From positions 1 to 64,000 of the forward strand of contig JBILOY010000004.1 in NCBI GenBank assembly GCA_044374195.1: a stretch of DNA of 64,000 bases, given 5' to 3'. The notes under the pieces are model-generated. The model was not told where the DNA came from and ran no database searches. It saw only the letters and a list, made by a program, of their open reading frames with translations. Shown here in pieces: positions 32,022 through 40,924 of the stretch (position 1 is its first letter; each line of letters opens with the position of its first letter). The stretch comes from CAIKZY01 sp044374195. GTDB lineage: Bacteria; Actinomycetota; Actinomycetes; S36-B12. The translations under genes and the position numbers were made by a program.

Positions 32022-33491
32022 TTAGGAGAGCGAGACTGCCTCGATATCGGACAGCGAACGGCCCATCAGCCCTGCCGTAAGTCGCTCAGCGATCATCACG
32101 GTTGGCCAGTGAGTGTTCGCAGCAGGAACATCCGGCATGATCGAGGTGTCGATAACGTGCACGCCACTTCGGCCGATCAGCTTGCCCTCCAGGTCGACCA
32201 CAGCAGCCGGATCATCGGGTCGGCCCATGCGACAGGTTCCACAGGCGTGGAAGTAGTCACCCATCGCTTCTCTCAGCCATTCATCCATCACGGGCTCTGC
32301 ACGCAGCTCCGTCAGGGTTGTCCCTCGACTGTCCACCACGACTTCCTCCACGATCTCCGCGAAAGCCCCTGTCTGCAGAACATCGATCATCGTCAAAACC
32401 GCTTCGCGCATCGCCTGCCGATCCAGCGGGTCGGTGAGCATGTTCATATCGATTATTGGAGGCCCCGTCAGATCGTCGGGATTCACGTAGACCCGACCGG
32501 TCGATCGAACCGTCATGAGTGCGGCCATGACGAGTGCCTGGGTTGCGCCATCATCAAGACTTCCGTGCAGTGGCAGCAGATGCACATCCCCATTCGCGAT
32601 GCTTGACGAGGCCCTGAGGACAACATTGATGCACGCATGATGAGGATCCGTGCCTCGGAGTTCCGGATTCAGCACTAGGCGCAGACTGGCCGCCGGATGG
32701 TCACACAGGTTCATTCCCACCGCAGGATTCTGCAGGCCCGAACGCAAGAGGATCGCAGGACTTTCGAAGGCACCGGCGCATAAAACAACGTGATCAGCCG
32801 CCAGTCGCTCCCCGCTCAGGAGTTCAACTCCAACGCACCGGTCACCATCCCACAGCAGATGAGACACGCCCTCGCCTGTACGAACACTCACTCGGCCCTC
32901 CGCACGAGCCGGGTCTAGCCACATCTCTGCCGTGGACATGCGCGTCGTAGCGTCAGCGCACAGATACACCGGCCCAACGCCATCGGCAGGCGTATACGTG
33001 TCAACGTCATTCCTGAACCCCAACTGAGCGCCGGCACCCATGAGGGCCCGGTCCACTGGGGTGTAGAAACGTGAATCAGTCTGCAGCGCTCCACTTTGGA
33101 TTCGCATGAACCACGGTTCGACGTCAGCCCACGCCCATCCGGAGCAGCCCAGTTCGTCGGCCCATCTGTCATAGTCCGAAGGGAGACCGGGGAGGCAGAT
33201 CATTGCATTCACCGCACCGGACCCTCCGATCCCATGCCCGCGCATGTACTGCTTGCGATTGGAGCCAGGAAGTCGTGCGGCCGTAATCTTCTCGTTGAAC
33301 GCTGCCGTCTCGCCCAGTGCGCGGATCCAGTTCACAGATTCCACGCCTTCGGGACGATTACCTGCATGTCGATCCGGCCCGGACTCGATCAATGTCACCG
33401 AGTTCGCGGGGTCCTCACTTAATCGAGCCGCAACCACACACCCGGCGGTGCCGGCTCCAACAACGATGTACCGGATGTCAGGCGCCTCCAT
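32022..33491 (-). CDS. GMC-family FAD oxidoreductase (choline-dehydrogenase-like)
   Basis: 489 aa. FAD-binding VVGAGTAGCVVAARLSE at the N-terminus, GHGIGGSGAVNAMIC for the GMC signature, VLCAGAFESPAILLRSG for signature 2, and a C-terminal HACGTCRMG with the catalytic His region and NTHWPTVMIAERL. Oxidises an alcohol group, possibly an amino alcohol in this context. Start overlaps the end of the aminotransferase gene by 14 nt; last gene of a four-gene operon. Confidence 0.9.
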   Translation of the reverse strand: MEAPDIRYIVVGAGTAGCVVAARLSEDPANSVTLIESGPDRHAGNRPEGVESVNWIRALGETAAFNEKITAARLPGSNRKQYMRGHGIGGSGAVNAMICLPGLPSDYDRWADELGCSGWAWADVEPWFMRIQSGALQTDSRFYTPVDRALMGAGAQLGFRNDVDTYTPADGVGPVYLCADATTRMSTAEMWLDPARAEGRVSVRTGEGVSHLLWDGDRCVGVELLSGERLAADHVVLCAGAFESPAILLRSGLQNPAVGMNLCDHPAASLRLVLNPELRGTDPHHACINVVLRASSSIANGDVHLLPLHGSLDDGATQALVMAALMTVRSTGRVYVNPDDLTGPPIIDMNMLTDPLDRQAMREAVLTMIDVLQTGAFAEIVEEVVVDSRGTTLTELRAEPVMDEWLREAMGDYFHACGTCRMGRPDDPAAVVDLEGKLIGRSGVHVIDTSIMPDVPAANTHWPTVMIAERLTAGLMGRSLSDIEAVSLS

Positions 33492-34689
33492 ATCCCTTGA
33501 CTGCTGAATCCAATGCCGTGACGAGGAGATCGACGTCGTTCTCTTTGATTGTTAGTGGCGGTGCGATCCGCACCGTGCTCTGCTGGGTGTCCTTGGCGAG
33601 AACACCCTTCTTCATCATGCTCAGGCAAAGTTTCTTGGCAGACACCTCAGGAGCGAATTGCACGCCGGCCCAAAGCCCGATGCATCGGATCTCGACCAGG
33701 AGATCAGATTCGATCGAGCGCAGTCCCTCCTCCAGGTACTTACCGAGCACTCGACTTCGCTCCTGATATTCGCCCGTCTCGAGCAGCGTGACGACAGCTG
33801 AGCCCACTGCACACGCGAGCGGGTTGCCTCCGAAGGTGCTGCCGTGGGAGCCCGGCGTGAACACCCCCATGATGTCCCAGTCCGCCGCAATCGCGGAGAC
33901 AGGCAGGATGCCTCCACCCAACGCCTTTCCAAGCACGAATATGTCGGGCACGACCGCTTCATGGTCGCTTGCGAACGTGGCACCCGTCCGCCCGAGCCCA
34001 GCCTGAATCTCATCCACGATCAGCAGGACGTTGTGCTGTGCGGTCAGGGTGCGTACGGCGGCAAGGTAGCCGGCTGGAGGGATGATGATGCCTGCCTCGC
34101 CTTGAATTGGCTCGAGCAGCACGGCGATGGTGTTGTCGTCAATGAGCGCCTCAAGGCGGTCCACATCACCAAAGGGAACCGTGCGGAATCCGGGTGTGAA
34201 CGGCCCGAAACCAGAGCGAGAATCAGGATCTGTCGAGAACCCCACGATCGTTGTTGTTCTTCCGTGGAAGTTGTTGTCAGCGACGATGATCGTGCCCTGG
34301 TCCTCGGGGACACCCTTGCGCTGGTGGCCCCAGCGTCGCGCTGCCTTGATAGCCGTCTCCACGGCCTCGGCACCCGTATTCATGGGAAGGACTGCATCCT
34401 TGCCAGTGAGGCGGGAGAGGTCTGTGCAGAACTGCGCGAATCTATCGTGGTGGAATGCACGGCTCGTCAGGGTCACCCGCTCCGATTGGGCACGGAAAGC
34501 ATTCATCAGAGTCGGGTGACGATGACCGAAGTTCAATGCGGAGTAGCCGGAGAGTGCGTCGAGGTACTTGACGCCATGGATATCGGTCAACCAGATGTCA
34601 TCTGCCTCCGCAATGACGATCGGCAGAGGTGCATAGTTATGAGCAGAATGCTCTTCAAGTGAGGAGATGGACATCTCCTGGAGGGTCAC
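33478..34689 (-). CDS. Class III aminotransferase, ornithine aminotransferase-like
   Basis: 403 aa from GTG 34689 (ATG 34674 possible). PLP enzyme with MNTGAEAVETAIKAARRWG, FHGRTTTIVGFS, LLIVDEIQAGLGRTG and the Schiff-base Lys in FVLGKALGGG. The overall match is closest to ornithine 5-transaminase, including SALNFGHRHP. It would move an amino group from ornithine or a related omega-amino compound. One nt after the SDR stop. Confidence 0.85.
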   Translation of the reverse strand: MTLQEMSISSLEEHSAHNYAPLPIVIAEADDIWLTDIHGVKYLDALSGYSALNFGHRHPTLMNAFRAQSERVTLTSRAFHHDRFAQFCTDLSRLTGKDAVLPMNTGAEAVETAIKAARRWGHQRKGVPEDQGTIIVADNNFHGRTTTIVGFSTDPDSRSGFGPFTPGFRTVPFGDVDRLEALIDDNTIAVLLEPIQGEAGIIIPPAGYLAAVRTLTAQHNVLLIVDEIQAGLGRTGATFASDHEAVVPDIFVLGKALGGGILPVSAIAADWDIMGVFTPGSHGSTFGGNPLACAVGSAVVTLLETGEYQERSRVLGKYLEEGLRSIESDLLVEIRCIGLWAGVQFAPEVSAKKLCLSMMKKGVLAKDTQQSTVRIAPPLTIKENDVDLLVTALDSAVKGYGGA

Positions 34690-34690
34690 C

Positions 34691-35530
34691 TCAGCCGAGC
34701 TTCTGGGTGGAGCCAGCGTCGATTGCGAACTTCATGCTCGTGACATATCGGGACTCATCCGACGCGAGATAGACCACCGCGTGGCTGATGTCCTCAACTT
34801 CGAGGGCTGGTACGTCAAGCATATGGAAGGGTCGCAGCTCGGCCTCCATTTCAGCGAGGCCCGGGTTCTCGAGGTCTGGTCGGAACACCTTGTACACCGG
34901 CTCGTTCAAGATCATCTCGGTGTAGACCGTGCTTGGGTGAATTGTGTTGACACGGATGTTGTTGGGAGCCAACTCCGCGGCGAGTGCTCGCATCATGCCG
35001 ACGATGCCGGCCTTGCTAGCGGCGTAGCCAACGGCATTCGACTGACCTCGCGTAGCGATCTGCGAAGCCGTCATCATGATGGAGCCACCCTTGCCCCGAG
35101 CGACCATGCTGGGCAGAACGGACTGGACCGCGTTCCATGTCCCGTTCAAGTTGATGTCGATCACGGTCTGCCAGCTTTCCTGGCTCAGATTCGGTGCTGC
35201 ACCCCAGGTGAAGACACCCGCATTTGCCACTACGACGTCAATGAAGCCGAAGGCCTCCAAGCCCTGCGCCACGATGGCGTCAATCGCTTCACGATCTCGA
35301 ACGTCGGCGTACCCGGCAACGATTTCACCACCTGCCTCCCGGACAAGGCGGACCGTCTCCTGAAGATCATCTTCCGAGGCAGTGGGATACTCCACGTGCT
35401 CCACCTGGCCTCCACCAACGTCGGTGGCGACTATGCGGGCTCCCTCCCGCGCGAGGAAGATTGCGTGAGAACGACCCTGGCCTCGTGCTGCGCCGGTGAC
35501 GAATGCGACCTTGCCCTCAACTCTGCCCAT
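34691..35530 (-). CDS. Mycofactocin-type SDR oxidoreductase
   Basis: 279 aa. GRVEGKVAFVTGAARGQGRS is the hallmark N-terminus of mycofactocin-coupled SDRs (TIGR03971 group), which hold a non-exchanging nicotinamide cofactor. Catalytic YAASKAG, and VNTIHPSTVYTEM, are present. Probably oxidises an alcohol in the operon pathway. No mycofactocin biosynthesis gene is in the window. Confidence 0.85.
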   Translation of the reverse strand: MGRVEGKVAFVTGAARGQGRSHAIFLAREGARIVATDVGGGQVEHVEYPTASEDDLQETVRLVREAGGEIVAGYADVRDREAIDAIVAQGLEAFGFIDVVVANAGVFTWGAAPNLSQESWQTVIDINLNGTWNAVQSVLPSMVARGKGGSIMMTASQIATRGQSNAVGYAASKAGIVGMMRALAAELAPNNIRVNTIHPSTVYTEMILNEPVYKVFRPDLENPGLAEMEAELRPFHMLDVPALEVEDISHAVVYLASDESRYVTSMKFAIDAGSTQKLG

Positions 35531-35591
35531 CGGTTAAGTCCTTATCTCGCGGCTGTCCCTGGTTGCTGTCCTTGCCTGCTGAAGCAGGTAA

Positions 35592-36920
35592 TCAAATCTT
35601 GATGCTGGCTGCGAATGCCCGTCGAGCGACATCGATCGTCAGGTCAACGTCTTCCTGCGATGTGGCCGCGCATAATCTTCGGTCACCATTCGGGAAGGCC
35701 GGTTGGATGATGCCACCTTCCACCATCACCTCATGGAATCGCGCGTATGCAGCATTGTCGGATCTGAGCGCCTCCCGGAAATTGGTGGGCGCCGTGGGCT
35801 GGAAGTACACGGCCCACTCCGAACCCAGCCCCACGATCGAGACCTGTGCGCCGGCTTCGGCAGCTGCCTCGCGCAGACCAGTGCGAACCTGCTCCCCACG
35901 AAGATAGAGACGTTCGAAGACGTCTTCCGTCTGCATGATCTCAAGAGTCTTTCGTGCCGCAGCCAATGCGTAAGGAGCGGCGTTGTAGGTGCCGTCAATC
36001 GTCGCCCGATCTCCGGTGTACGCACCGAGGTGGCCCATCAGCACTTCATTACCCGCCAGTCCGGCGAGGGCGAAGCCGTTTGCCACGGCCTTCCCGAACG
36101 CCGTCAGGTCTGGAGTGACTCCGCAGATGGACTGATACCCACCGATGGCCGACCTGAAGCCGGTTTTCACTTCGTCGAAGACAAGTACTGAGGAGTGCGT
36201 GTCGCATGTGGCGCGGAGCATCTCCAAGAAGCCGTCCTTCGCAGGGACGCAGCCGAAACTGTGCACGTAGGGCTCGCAGAAGACAGCGGCGATGTCATCT
36301 CCGTGATCGGCAAAGGCCTGCTTGACGGCAATATCATCATTCCACTCGACCATGATCACATCGGCGATGGAATCCGGATGCAGACCTCCACCATTGGGTG
36401 TCTCCATGGGAGTTGTCGGAGTGGTGTCAGCACGCGCACTTCCGACCGCCACCACGTCGCTCCAACCATGGTAGGAGCCATGGAACTTCACAATCTTCCT
36501 GCGCCCCGTAGCAGCACGAGCAAGATGGACAGCGTGCATGGTCGCATCTGTGCCCGAGGTGCAGAAGGCAACCCGCTCAGCACTCGGCATGACTGTGCAG
36601 ATGATCTCGGCAACCTCTACCTCGCCGTACTGCGGTCCGATTCCCGTGAGGTCGCATGTGGACATTGCCTTAGCCACTGCCTCGTTGACCCTCGGATCGC
36701 AGTGACCCAGCACGATCGGGCCCCAGGCAAGGAGGTAGTCGACGTAGCGCTTTCCTGTTCCATCCCATACATGTGAGCCGGAGGTTCTATTGATGACCTG
36801 ATCCCAGCCGACGCGATGGCCCGAGGATGCGCCCCGGGGGATGACCGACTGCGCGCGTTTCCAATACGCGGTCTGGTCGAGCAAGCCTTGACCGGAAGTT
36901 GCTGTAGGCGCAGCGGGCAT
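35592..36920 (-). CDS. Class III aminotransferase, glutamate-1-semialdehyde-mutase-like
   Basis: 442 aa with AAGGAGA before the ATG. SGTDATMHAVHLARAATGR, KFHGSYHGW, LVFDEVKTGFRS and the PLP Lys in LTAFGKAVANG place it near GSA aminomutases and beta-amino or omega-amino acid transaminases. It lacks a heme-gene context, so a catabolic transaminase is more likely than HemL. First gene of the operon running down to 32022. Confidence 0.85.
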   Translation of the reverse strand: MPAAPTATSGQGLLDQTAYWKRAQSVIPRGASSGHRVGWDQVINRTSGSHVWDGTGKRYVDYLLAWGPIVLGHCDPRVNEAVAKAMSTCDLTGIGPQYGEVEVAEIICTVMPSAERVAFCTSGTDATMHAVHLARAATGRRKIVKFHGSYHGWSDVVAVGSARADTTPTTPMETPNGGGLHPDSIADVIMVEWNDDIAVKQAFADHGDDIAAVFCEPYVHSFGCVPAKDGFLEMLRATCDTHSSVLVFDEVKTGFRSAIGGYQSICGVTPDLTAFGKAVANGFALAGLAGNEVLMGHLGAYTGDRATIDGTYNAAPYALAAARKTLEIMQTEDVFERLYLRGEQVRTGLREAAAEAGAQVSIVGLGSEWAVYFQPTAPTNFREALRSDNAAYARFHEVMVEGGIIQPAFPNGDRRLCAATSQEDVDLTIDVARRAFAASIKI

Positions 36921-36949
36921 CAGATCTCCTTGTCGTTGTCCTGAGCGGT

Positions 36950-36975
36950 AACTGTACTGTGTGTTACATCGCGAC
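36950..36975 (-). promoter_or_regulatory. Region upstream of the aminotransferase operon with TGTAACA
   Basis: On the minus strand it reads CGATGTAACACACAGTACAG before the 36920 start. The TGTAACA core matches the rpiR/GS intergenic region, hinting at shared control by the RpiR-type regulator. Suggestive only. Confidence 0.35.
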
Positions 36976-37070
36976 TTGAAGTGTTTTTATGTCTTTTCCC
37001 TCAGTGGATGTCCACAGCCCGGACCCGCATCTCAGATCTCGGTGGTCGCCGGGCGGGGGTCCTCTAGACA

Positions 37071-37098
37071 TCGCAGGCCGACTCGATGACCTCAAGCC
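37071..37098 (+). pseudogene. higB fragment
   Basis: GCCGACTCGATGACCTCAAG (37078-37097) is identical to the middle of higB at 24744-24763 (GRLDDLK). Flanking sequence is unrelated. A small relic of a further higBA copy. Confidence 0.6.
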
Positions 37099-37144
37099 TC
37101 GACCGGGCTGATTCCGGGCCTTTTTTCATGCGTGAGCAACATGC

Positions 37145-37468
37145 TCACCTGAGCGGTTCGTCGCCGAAGACCACTCGATTGCAGACGAATCCGCCAGTGC
37201 CGCCGTTGGGCCAGTAGTCCCAGCTCGGGCTATAGCCATTGGGGCAGGCCGCATCGGCACTCGCACGCCCTATCGACAGATGCCAGAGCGGACGAGGGCG
37301 TATCTCCTCTTCGGCTTCAGCGACACTGTCATCGGGATCTGCACCGTCATGAGTGATGGTGATCGAGCCGTCACCACCCGCGGTCCCGTAGTAACTACTC
37401 CAGTAGTCGTCGTACAAGACCTGCCCACCATTGGTCGCCGAGACGCAGCTAAAGCCGATCGGCCCTGT
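37145..37468 (-). pseudogene. Fragment of a YWPNGGTGG-type protein, 5' end lost
   Basis: Minus-strand frame with FSCVSATNGGQVLYDDYW, ITITHDGADPDDSV and the end SPSWDYWPNGGTGGFVCNRV, VFGDEPLR. The ORF continues antisense into an MFS relic at about 37468, so the true N-terminus has been replaced. The W..W.NGG.GG.VC.R ending also closes the secreted protein at 46738, so the ancestor was probably exported. Function unknown. Confidence 0.6.
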
Positions 37469-37964
37469 GCTTCCGCCGGCGTACTTCACTGAACTGAAAT
37501 CGCCGGAGCAGCTGGGCTTCATCCTCGCCGCGCTCTCTGCAGGGGCCATGATCGGCGCCTTCTCCTATGGCTGGCTGAATCAGCGGATGAGCCGGCGTGC
37601 GATTGTCTACGCCGCCCTTTTCGGCTCGGCGCTTACTTGTATTCCCATCGCGCTGCTGCCCCCCATCGGGCTCTTCATCGCCTTTGCGTTCCTCTGCGGA
37701 CTCACCTGGGGTCCGATGCAGCCGCTGCTCACCACGATCGTGCAGCTGCGAGTCGACCCCGACGCGCAGGGGCGAGTGTTCGGCATCCAGACCGCGACCT
37801 TCTACGTCGCACCGCCCGCGGCGATGTTCCTCGCAGGCGTACTGGCCGAGAATTTCGGCGTGAAGCCCGTGCTGCTGGGGATCGCCGGGCTGCTGCTCAT
37901 CACCGCCCTAGGCGTGCTGCGGGTCAAGAGCCTGCGCGATATCGACTCAGACCGCGTGGGGTAG
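37469..37964 (+). pseudogene. MFS transporter relic, C-terminal ~165 codons
   Basis: From PAYFTELKSPEQLGF to LRDIDSDRVG the frame is open and nearly identical to residues ~250-413 of the intact MFS at 44791 (SYGWLNQRMSRR, LTWGPMQPLLTTIVQLRVDP). The first six or so membrane helices are gone and no start is evident. Followed by a higA relic and a toxin-antitoxin pair. Confidence 0.87.
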
Positions 37965-37984
37965 CGGTCACGGCTCCTCTTTGT

Positions 37985-38100
37985 CGGCCTCTCCGACGGC
38001 TACTGGCTGCGGGCCTAGGCTGCATTCGACATCGAGATCGCTCAGCGTGATCGTGCTCCTGAACTGAAGAAGATCAAGCCCTGGCCCCATACGGCGGGTG
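37985..38100 (+). pseudogene. higA relic, C-terminal part
   Basis: Reads GLSDGYWLRA, then TAG in place of Gln, then AAFDIEIAQRDRAPELKKIK and PWPHTAG, matching the C-terminus of HigA at 24916-25227. A nonsense codon and missing N-terminus make it nonfunctional. Confidence 0.8.
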
Positions 38101-38148
38101 ATCGCGAAAGTAGGCGATGGGGACACGCTGTAGACCCGGCGAATCGTG

Positions 38149-38164
38149 ATACCATCGGTGGTAT
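38149..38164 (+). promoter_or_regulatory. Toxin-antitoxin operator overlapping the start codon
   Basis: Perfect palindrome ATACCA-TCGG-TGGTAT ends inside the toxin ATG (38163). No Shine-Dalgarno precedes the gene, so a leaderless transcript under antitoxin control is likely. Confidence 0.65.
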
Positions 38165-38507
38165 GTCCTGGGGTTCGATTGAGCTGGAGAGCGAAGTTCG
38201 GGACTGGCTTGAGGGCCTCTCGGGCGTCCAGTTCGGTCATGTGGCTTTCTATTTTGATCTGCTTGCTGAGCGAGGCGCACTGCTTTCTGAGCCGTACACC
38301 AAGCAGCTCGATGGCAAGTTGCGCGAGTTGCGGTTCTACCTCGGCCGCACCTCAATGCGACTGACGTACTGGATCGCGCCCGAGCGCCGAATCATTTTGC
38401 TGACGGTCTTCGCCAAAACGAAAGGCAGAGAGACAGCACAAGTTGCACGAGCGGTCACTGCGATGCGCAGGTGTATCGAGGCGAATCACATAGTGGAGGA
38501 GGAATGA
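38163..38507 (+). CDS. RelE/HigB2-type toxin (Gp49-like)
   Basis: 114 aa. VRDWLEGLSGVQFGHVAFYF, SEPYTKQLDGKLRELRFYLG, RLTYWIAPERRIILLTVFAK and KGRETAQVARA match the phage Gp49-like/RelE_ParE family of ribosome-dependent mRNA interferases. Toxin-first order with an HTH antitoxin directly after, overlapping by one base. Complete and apparently functional. Confidence 0.88.
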   Translation: MSWGSIELESEVRDWLEGLSGVQFGHVAFYFDLLAERGALLSEPYTKQLDGKLRELRFYLGRTSMRLTYWIAPERRIILLTVFAKTKGRETAQVARAVTAMRRCIEANHIVEEE

Positions 38508-38800
38508 TGGCGACGACATCGTGGAATGACGTGAAGGCTGCTCGCAGCGGTGACTCAGCTGTTGAGGCGGCGTATGCGGCTGCGCAACTAGCCTTCGAGC
38601 TAGGAGAGCAGGTTCGATCGATGCGGGAGGAGCGCGGTTGGAGCCAGCGAGAGCTATCCGCATTGACAGGCATGAGCCAGCCGGCCATAGCCCGCTTCGA
38701 GGCCGGCGGCACCACGCCCACACTGCCGATCCTGGAGCGAATCGCGATCGCCTTCGACTCAACGTTGAGCGTTCAACTCAAGCCCAAGGAAGTCGCGTAA
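38507..38800 (+). CDS. HTH-type antitoxin (XRE family)
   Basis: 97 aa from ATG 38507, which is better spaced from GGAGGAGGA than ATG 38504. N-terminal helix-rich segment, then the HTH MREERGWSQRELSALTGMSQ and PAIARFEAGGTTPTLPILER. Standard partner of Gp49-like toxins; expected to bind the palindrome at 38149. Confidence 0.87.
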   Translation: MATTSWNDVKAARSGDSAVEAAYAAAQLAFELGEQVRSMREERGWSQRELSALTGMSQPAIARFEAGGTTPTLPILERIAIAFDSTLSVQLKPKEVA

Positions 38801-38810
38801 GTATCGGGTT

Positions 38811-38875
38811 TATCAATGATGGGGGATCAAACCTGAATTCTGTTATCAGTACTTCTCATTGATAACGAGATCCCC
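38811..38875 (+). repeat. Interleaved inverted repeats after the toxin-antitoxin pair
   Basis: TATCAATGA (38811-38819) pairs with TCATTGATA (38856-38864), and GGGGATC (38822-38828) with GATCCCC (38869-38875). The pairs interlock rather than nest, so the RNA could form a pseudoknot. GTTATCA/TGATAAC (38842-38866) offers a competing hairpin. The rest of 38876-39114 holds only an A-rich promoter-like stretch. Confidence 0.55.
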
Positions 38876-39114
38876 TCTGCCCACCAGCTCCCCCAGCACT
38901 TGGACGGACTTCGGTGCAGCAGCGAACGCTTGTGTCCCAATGTCGGTGACGGTTGGCCAGATGAAGGCCTGGCGGGCTCTCTAAGACACGTGGGTCATTC
39001 CCGATTCGCGGCATGTCATTGGGCCGCGACCACCACGCTTGCAAAAAAAAACAAAATCTCTATTGTTTGAGTATCCGTCCCACTCAGCAATTTGCCCAAG
39101 AAAGGTCATGTCCG

Positions 39115-39621
39115 ATGAATCTGACACGAATTAAGTCCTCAATTGCCGGAATTGCGATTCTCGGAGCTTTAGTGGCCACTGTTCCGATGGCGACCGCCGC
39201 GAATGCTGCAAATCCCGATGTCACGCGTATGACTCTTATTCAGGAAAAGCCGACCATCTTCACGTATAACAATCTTCCGGGTGAGATTCCTGGGAAGAAG
39301 ACCTACTTCGCCGCTCGGCTCACCAAGCCGACGGGCGCTGCCTTTGGGCTGCTGACGGGCAATATTAGCTCGGTGGCCCCTGTGGCGGGCAACCCAGAAG
39401 AAGCTCGACTGCGTACCTTGATCTTCACATTGCCCGGCGGTCAGATGATCGCTCAAGGAAACAGCATTTATCCCCTCGGCGCAGTGGAGATTAACCCGAA
39501 CACGCCCGTGGCGATTGCGATTACCGGCGGCACGGGGGCGTACCTTGGCGCTCGTGGCCAGGTCGTCACCACTCGAAACGCAGACGGCACTTACACTCAT
39601 AAATTCAGCCTGCTCAAGTAG
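39115..39621 (+). CDS. Secreted allene-oxide-cyclase-like barrel protein
   Basis: 168 aa from ATG 39115. Sec signal peptide ending TAANA, then a beta-rich domain finishing AIAITGGTGAYLGARGQVVT and TYTHKFSLL, the signature of the dirigent/AOC-like barrel superfamily. Bacterial members are secreted and poorly characterised. An A-rich promoter lies just upstream. The neighbour is also secreted (YHYH protein). Confidence 0.75.
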   Translation: MNLTRIKSSIAGIAILGALVATVPMATAANAANPDVTRMTLIQEKPTIFTYNNLPGEIPGKKTYFAARLTKPTGAAFGLLTGNISSVAPVAGNPEEARLRTLIFTLPGGQMIAQGNSIYPLGAVEINPNTPVAIAITGGTGAYLGARGQVVTTRNADGTYTHKFSLLK

Positions 39622-39660
39622 CAAGGGCAGCACGCCTTACAGGGAACGACCAGGCCAGTT

Positions 39661-39693
39661 GCGGAGCCCAGGGAGAAGGCCCTTGGGCTCCGC
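39661..39693 (+). terminator. Hairpin after the AOC-like gene
   Basis: Arms GCGGAGCCCA and TGGGCTCCGC with a short loop, no T tract. Probably a transcription end or mRNA-stabilising hairpin. Confidence 0.5.
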
Positions 39694-39726
39694 CGCGCTG
39701 ACGTGGAGTTCCCCAGTTTACGCAAA

Positions 39727-39763
39727 AGATACCTGAGTAGAGAATTCATTTAGTGAGGTATCT
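39727..39763 (+). promoter_or_regulatory. Long-spaced inverted repeat before the YHYH gene
   Basis: AGATACCT (39727-39734) and AGGTATCT (39756-39763) are perfect inverted arms 21 bp apart, 55 nt before the ATG at 39818. Candidate regulator site. Confidence 0.45.
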
Positions 39764-39817
39764 CTGAAATGCTGTATCCTGACAGGGCCCAAAAGGCGAA
39801 GTTTGAGAGGAACTGGA

Positions 39818-40894
39818 ATGCAGAACAGGCGAAGCAATCTAAGGGGCAAATGGGTCGCAGGTGTCGGCGCTGTGGCGATCTCGTCCGGCCTCCTCGCCTC
39901 GCTTGGTCTTGGCGCCACCCCGGCTACCGCAGCCCAGGGCTGGAACGGCAATGGGGCCCCTGCCGTGCTAAAGACCGCGCCAGCAGGTACATCGATCAGC
40001 GCGCCGGCGAAGGGCTCCATTTTTGCTTGCGTCGAGACTCCCGCGCCGAACGGCACGATTCTCCCCGATGGCACGAAGCTGCCAGATGGTTCACTTCTTG
40101 ATGTTGGACAGGAGTTCGGCAGAACGTTGACCCAGGCGAATACACCGTGGGTTCAGGGCAACAATGTGGTGCTCTCGAAGATCGATACGGTGCCGGGCAA
40201 GGTGAAGATGAAGAGTGTCTTCAAGATCACTGAGACCAAGACCACCCGTACCCTCAAGGGCAACGGCATTCCGAGCTTCGAGGTCGGCACTTTCGCCATT
40301 CCTAAGAGCTCCCCGTCGTACAAGTACTACGCCGCTCTTCCCGCGGCGGGATACGCCAACGCTGCAGAGATTCCGATCAAGCCCTACCACTTGGAACTCA
40401 GGATTCCCAAGAACCCCAAGATCGCAGCAAAGCCCACCTGCTTTGGGCAACTGACGATTGGCGTTGCCCTTGTCGGTGCTGCATGGCATGCAGAGGTGGC
40501 GCTGGATGCGCTCGGGAATGCCTATGACCCGAATGCTGCGTTGCCGACAGACCGCTGCTTTGGTCATCCGTATGCAACGGAGTACCACGTCCATGGTTAC
40601 TCGTGGAAGTGCATGGACCAGGGCAAGCCAGGTGAGGCATCTCCGCTGGTCGGATACGCGCTGGATGGCTTCGGCATCTATGGACCGCGCGGTGCTGATG
40701 GCAAGTTGGTCACGAACGCCCAGCTCGATGAGTGCCACGGCCGGGTCGGCGAGGTCATGTTCAATGGCAAGAAGCAGAAGATGTACCACTACGTGCTCAA
40801 CAACGAGTACCCGTACTCAATCGGATGTTTCCGTGGAACCCCGCAGCCCTTTTGGGCTCCAGATCAGGGACCGATGAAGGGGATGAACCACTAA
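39818..40894 (+). CDS. Secreted YHYH-domain protein
   Basis: 358 aa with GAGAGGAACT before ATG 39818. Tat/Sec-like signal (RRSNLRGKW then a hydrophobic stretch, TPATAAQ). C-terminal YHYH domain: TEYHVHGYSWKC, SPLVGYALDGFGIYG, LDECHGRV and MYHYVLNNEYPYSIGCFRG. The family is extracellular, Cys/His-rich and of unknown function, sometimes linked to metal or redox chemistry. A strong terminator follows. Confidence 0.83.
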   Translation: MQNRRSNLRGKWVAGVGAVAISSGLLASLGLGATPATAAQGWNGNGAPAVLKTAPAGTSISAPAKGSIFACVETPAPNGTILPDGTKLPDGSLLDVGQEFGRTLTQANTPWVQGNNVVLSKIDTVPGKVKMKSVFKITETKTTRTLKGNGIPSFEVGTFAIPKSSPSYKYYAALPAAGYANAAEIPIKPYHLELRIPKNPKIAAKPTCFGQLTIGVALVGAAWHAEVALDALGNAYDPNAALPTDRCFGHPYATEYHVHGYSWKCMDQGKPGEASPLVGYALDGFGIYGPRGADGKLVTNAQLDECHGRVGEVMFNGKKQKMYHYVLNNEYPYSIGCFRGTPQPFWAPDQGPMKGMNH

Positions 40895-40924
40895 GACCGG
40901 ACTTCAACGGGCCATGGTCAAACG

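Noticed and set aside
34667..35602. 311-codon plus-strand frame opposite the SDR gene
   Set aside because: Antisense shadow of a clear SDR with catalytic Tyr/Lys.
35592..36920. hemL (glutamate-1-semialdehyde aminomutase of heme synthesis)
   Set aside because: Fold matches but the catabolic operon context and divergent sequence favour another transaminase.
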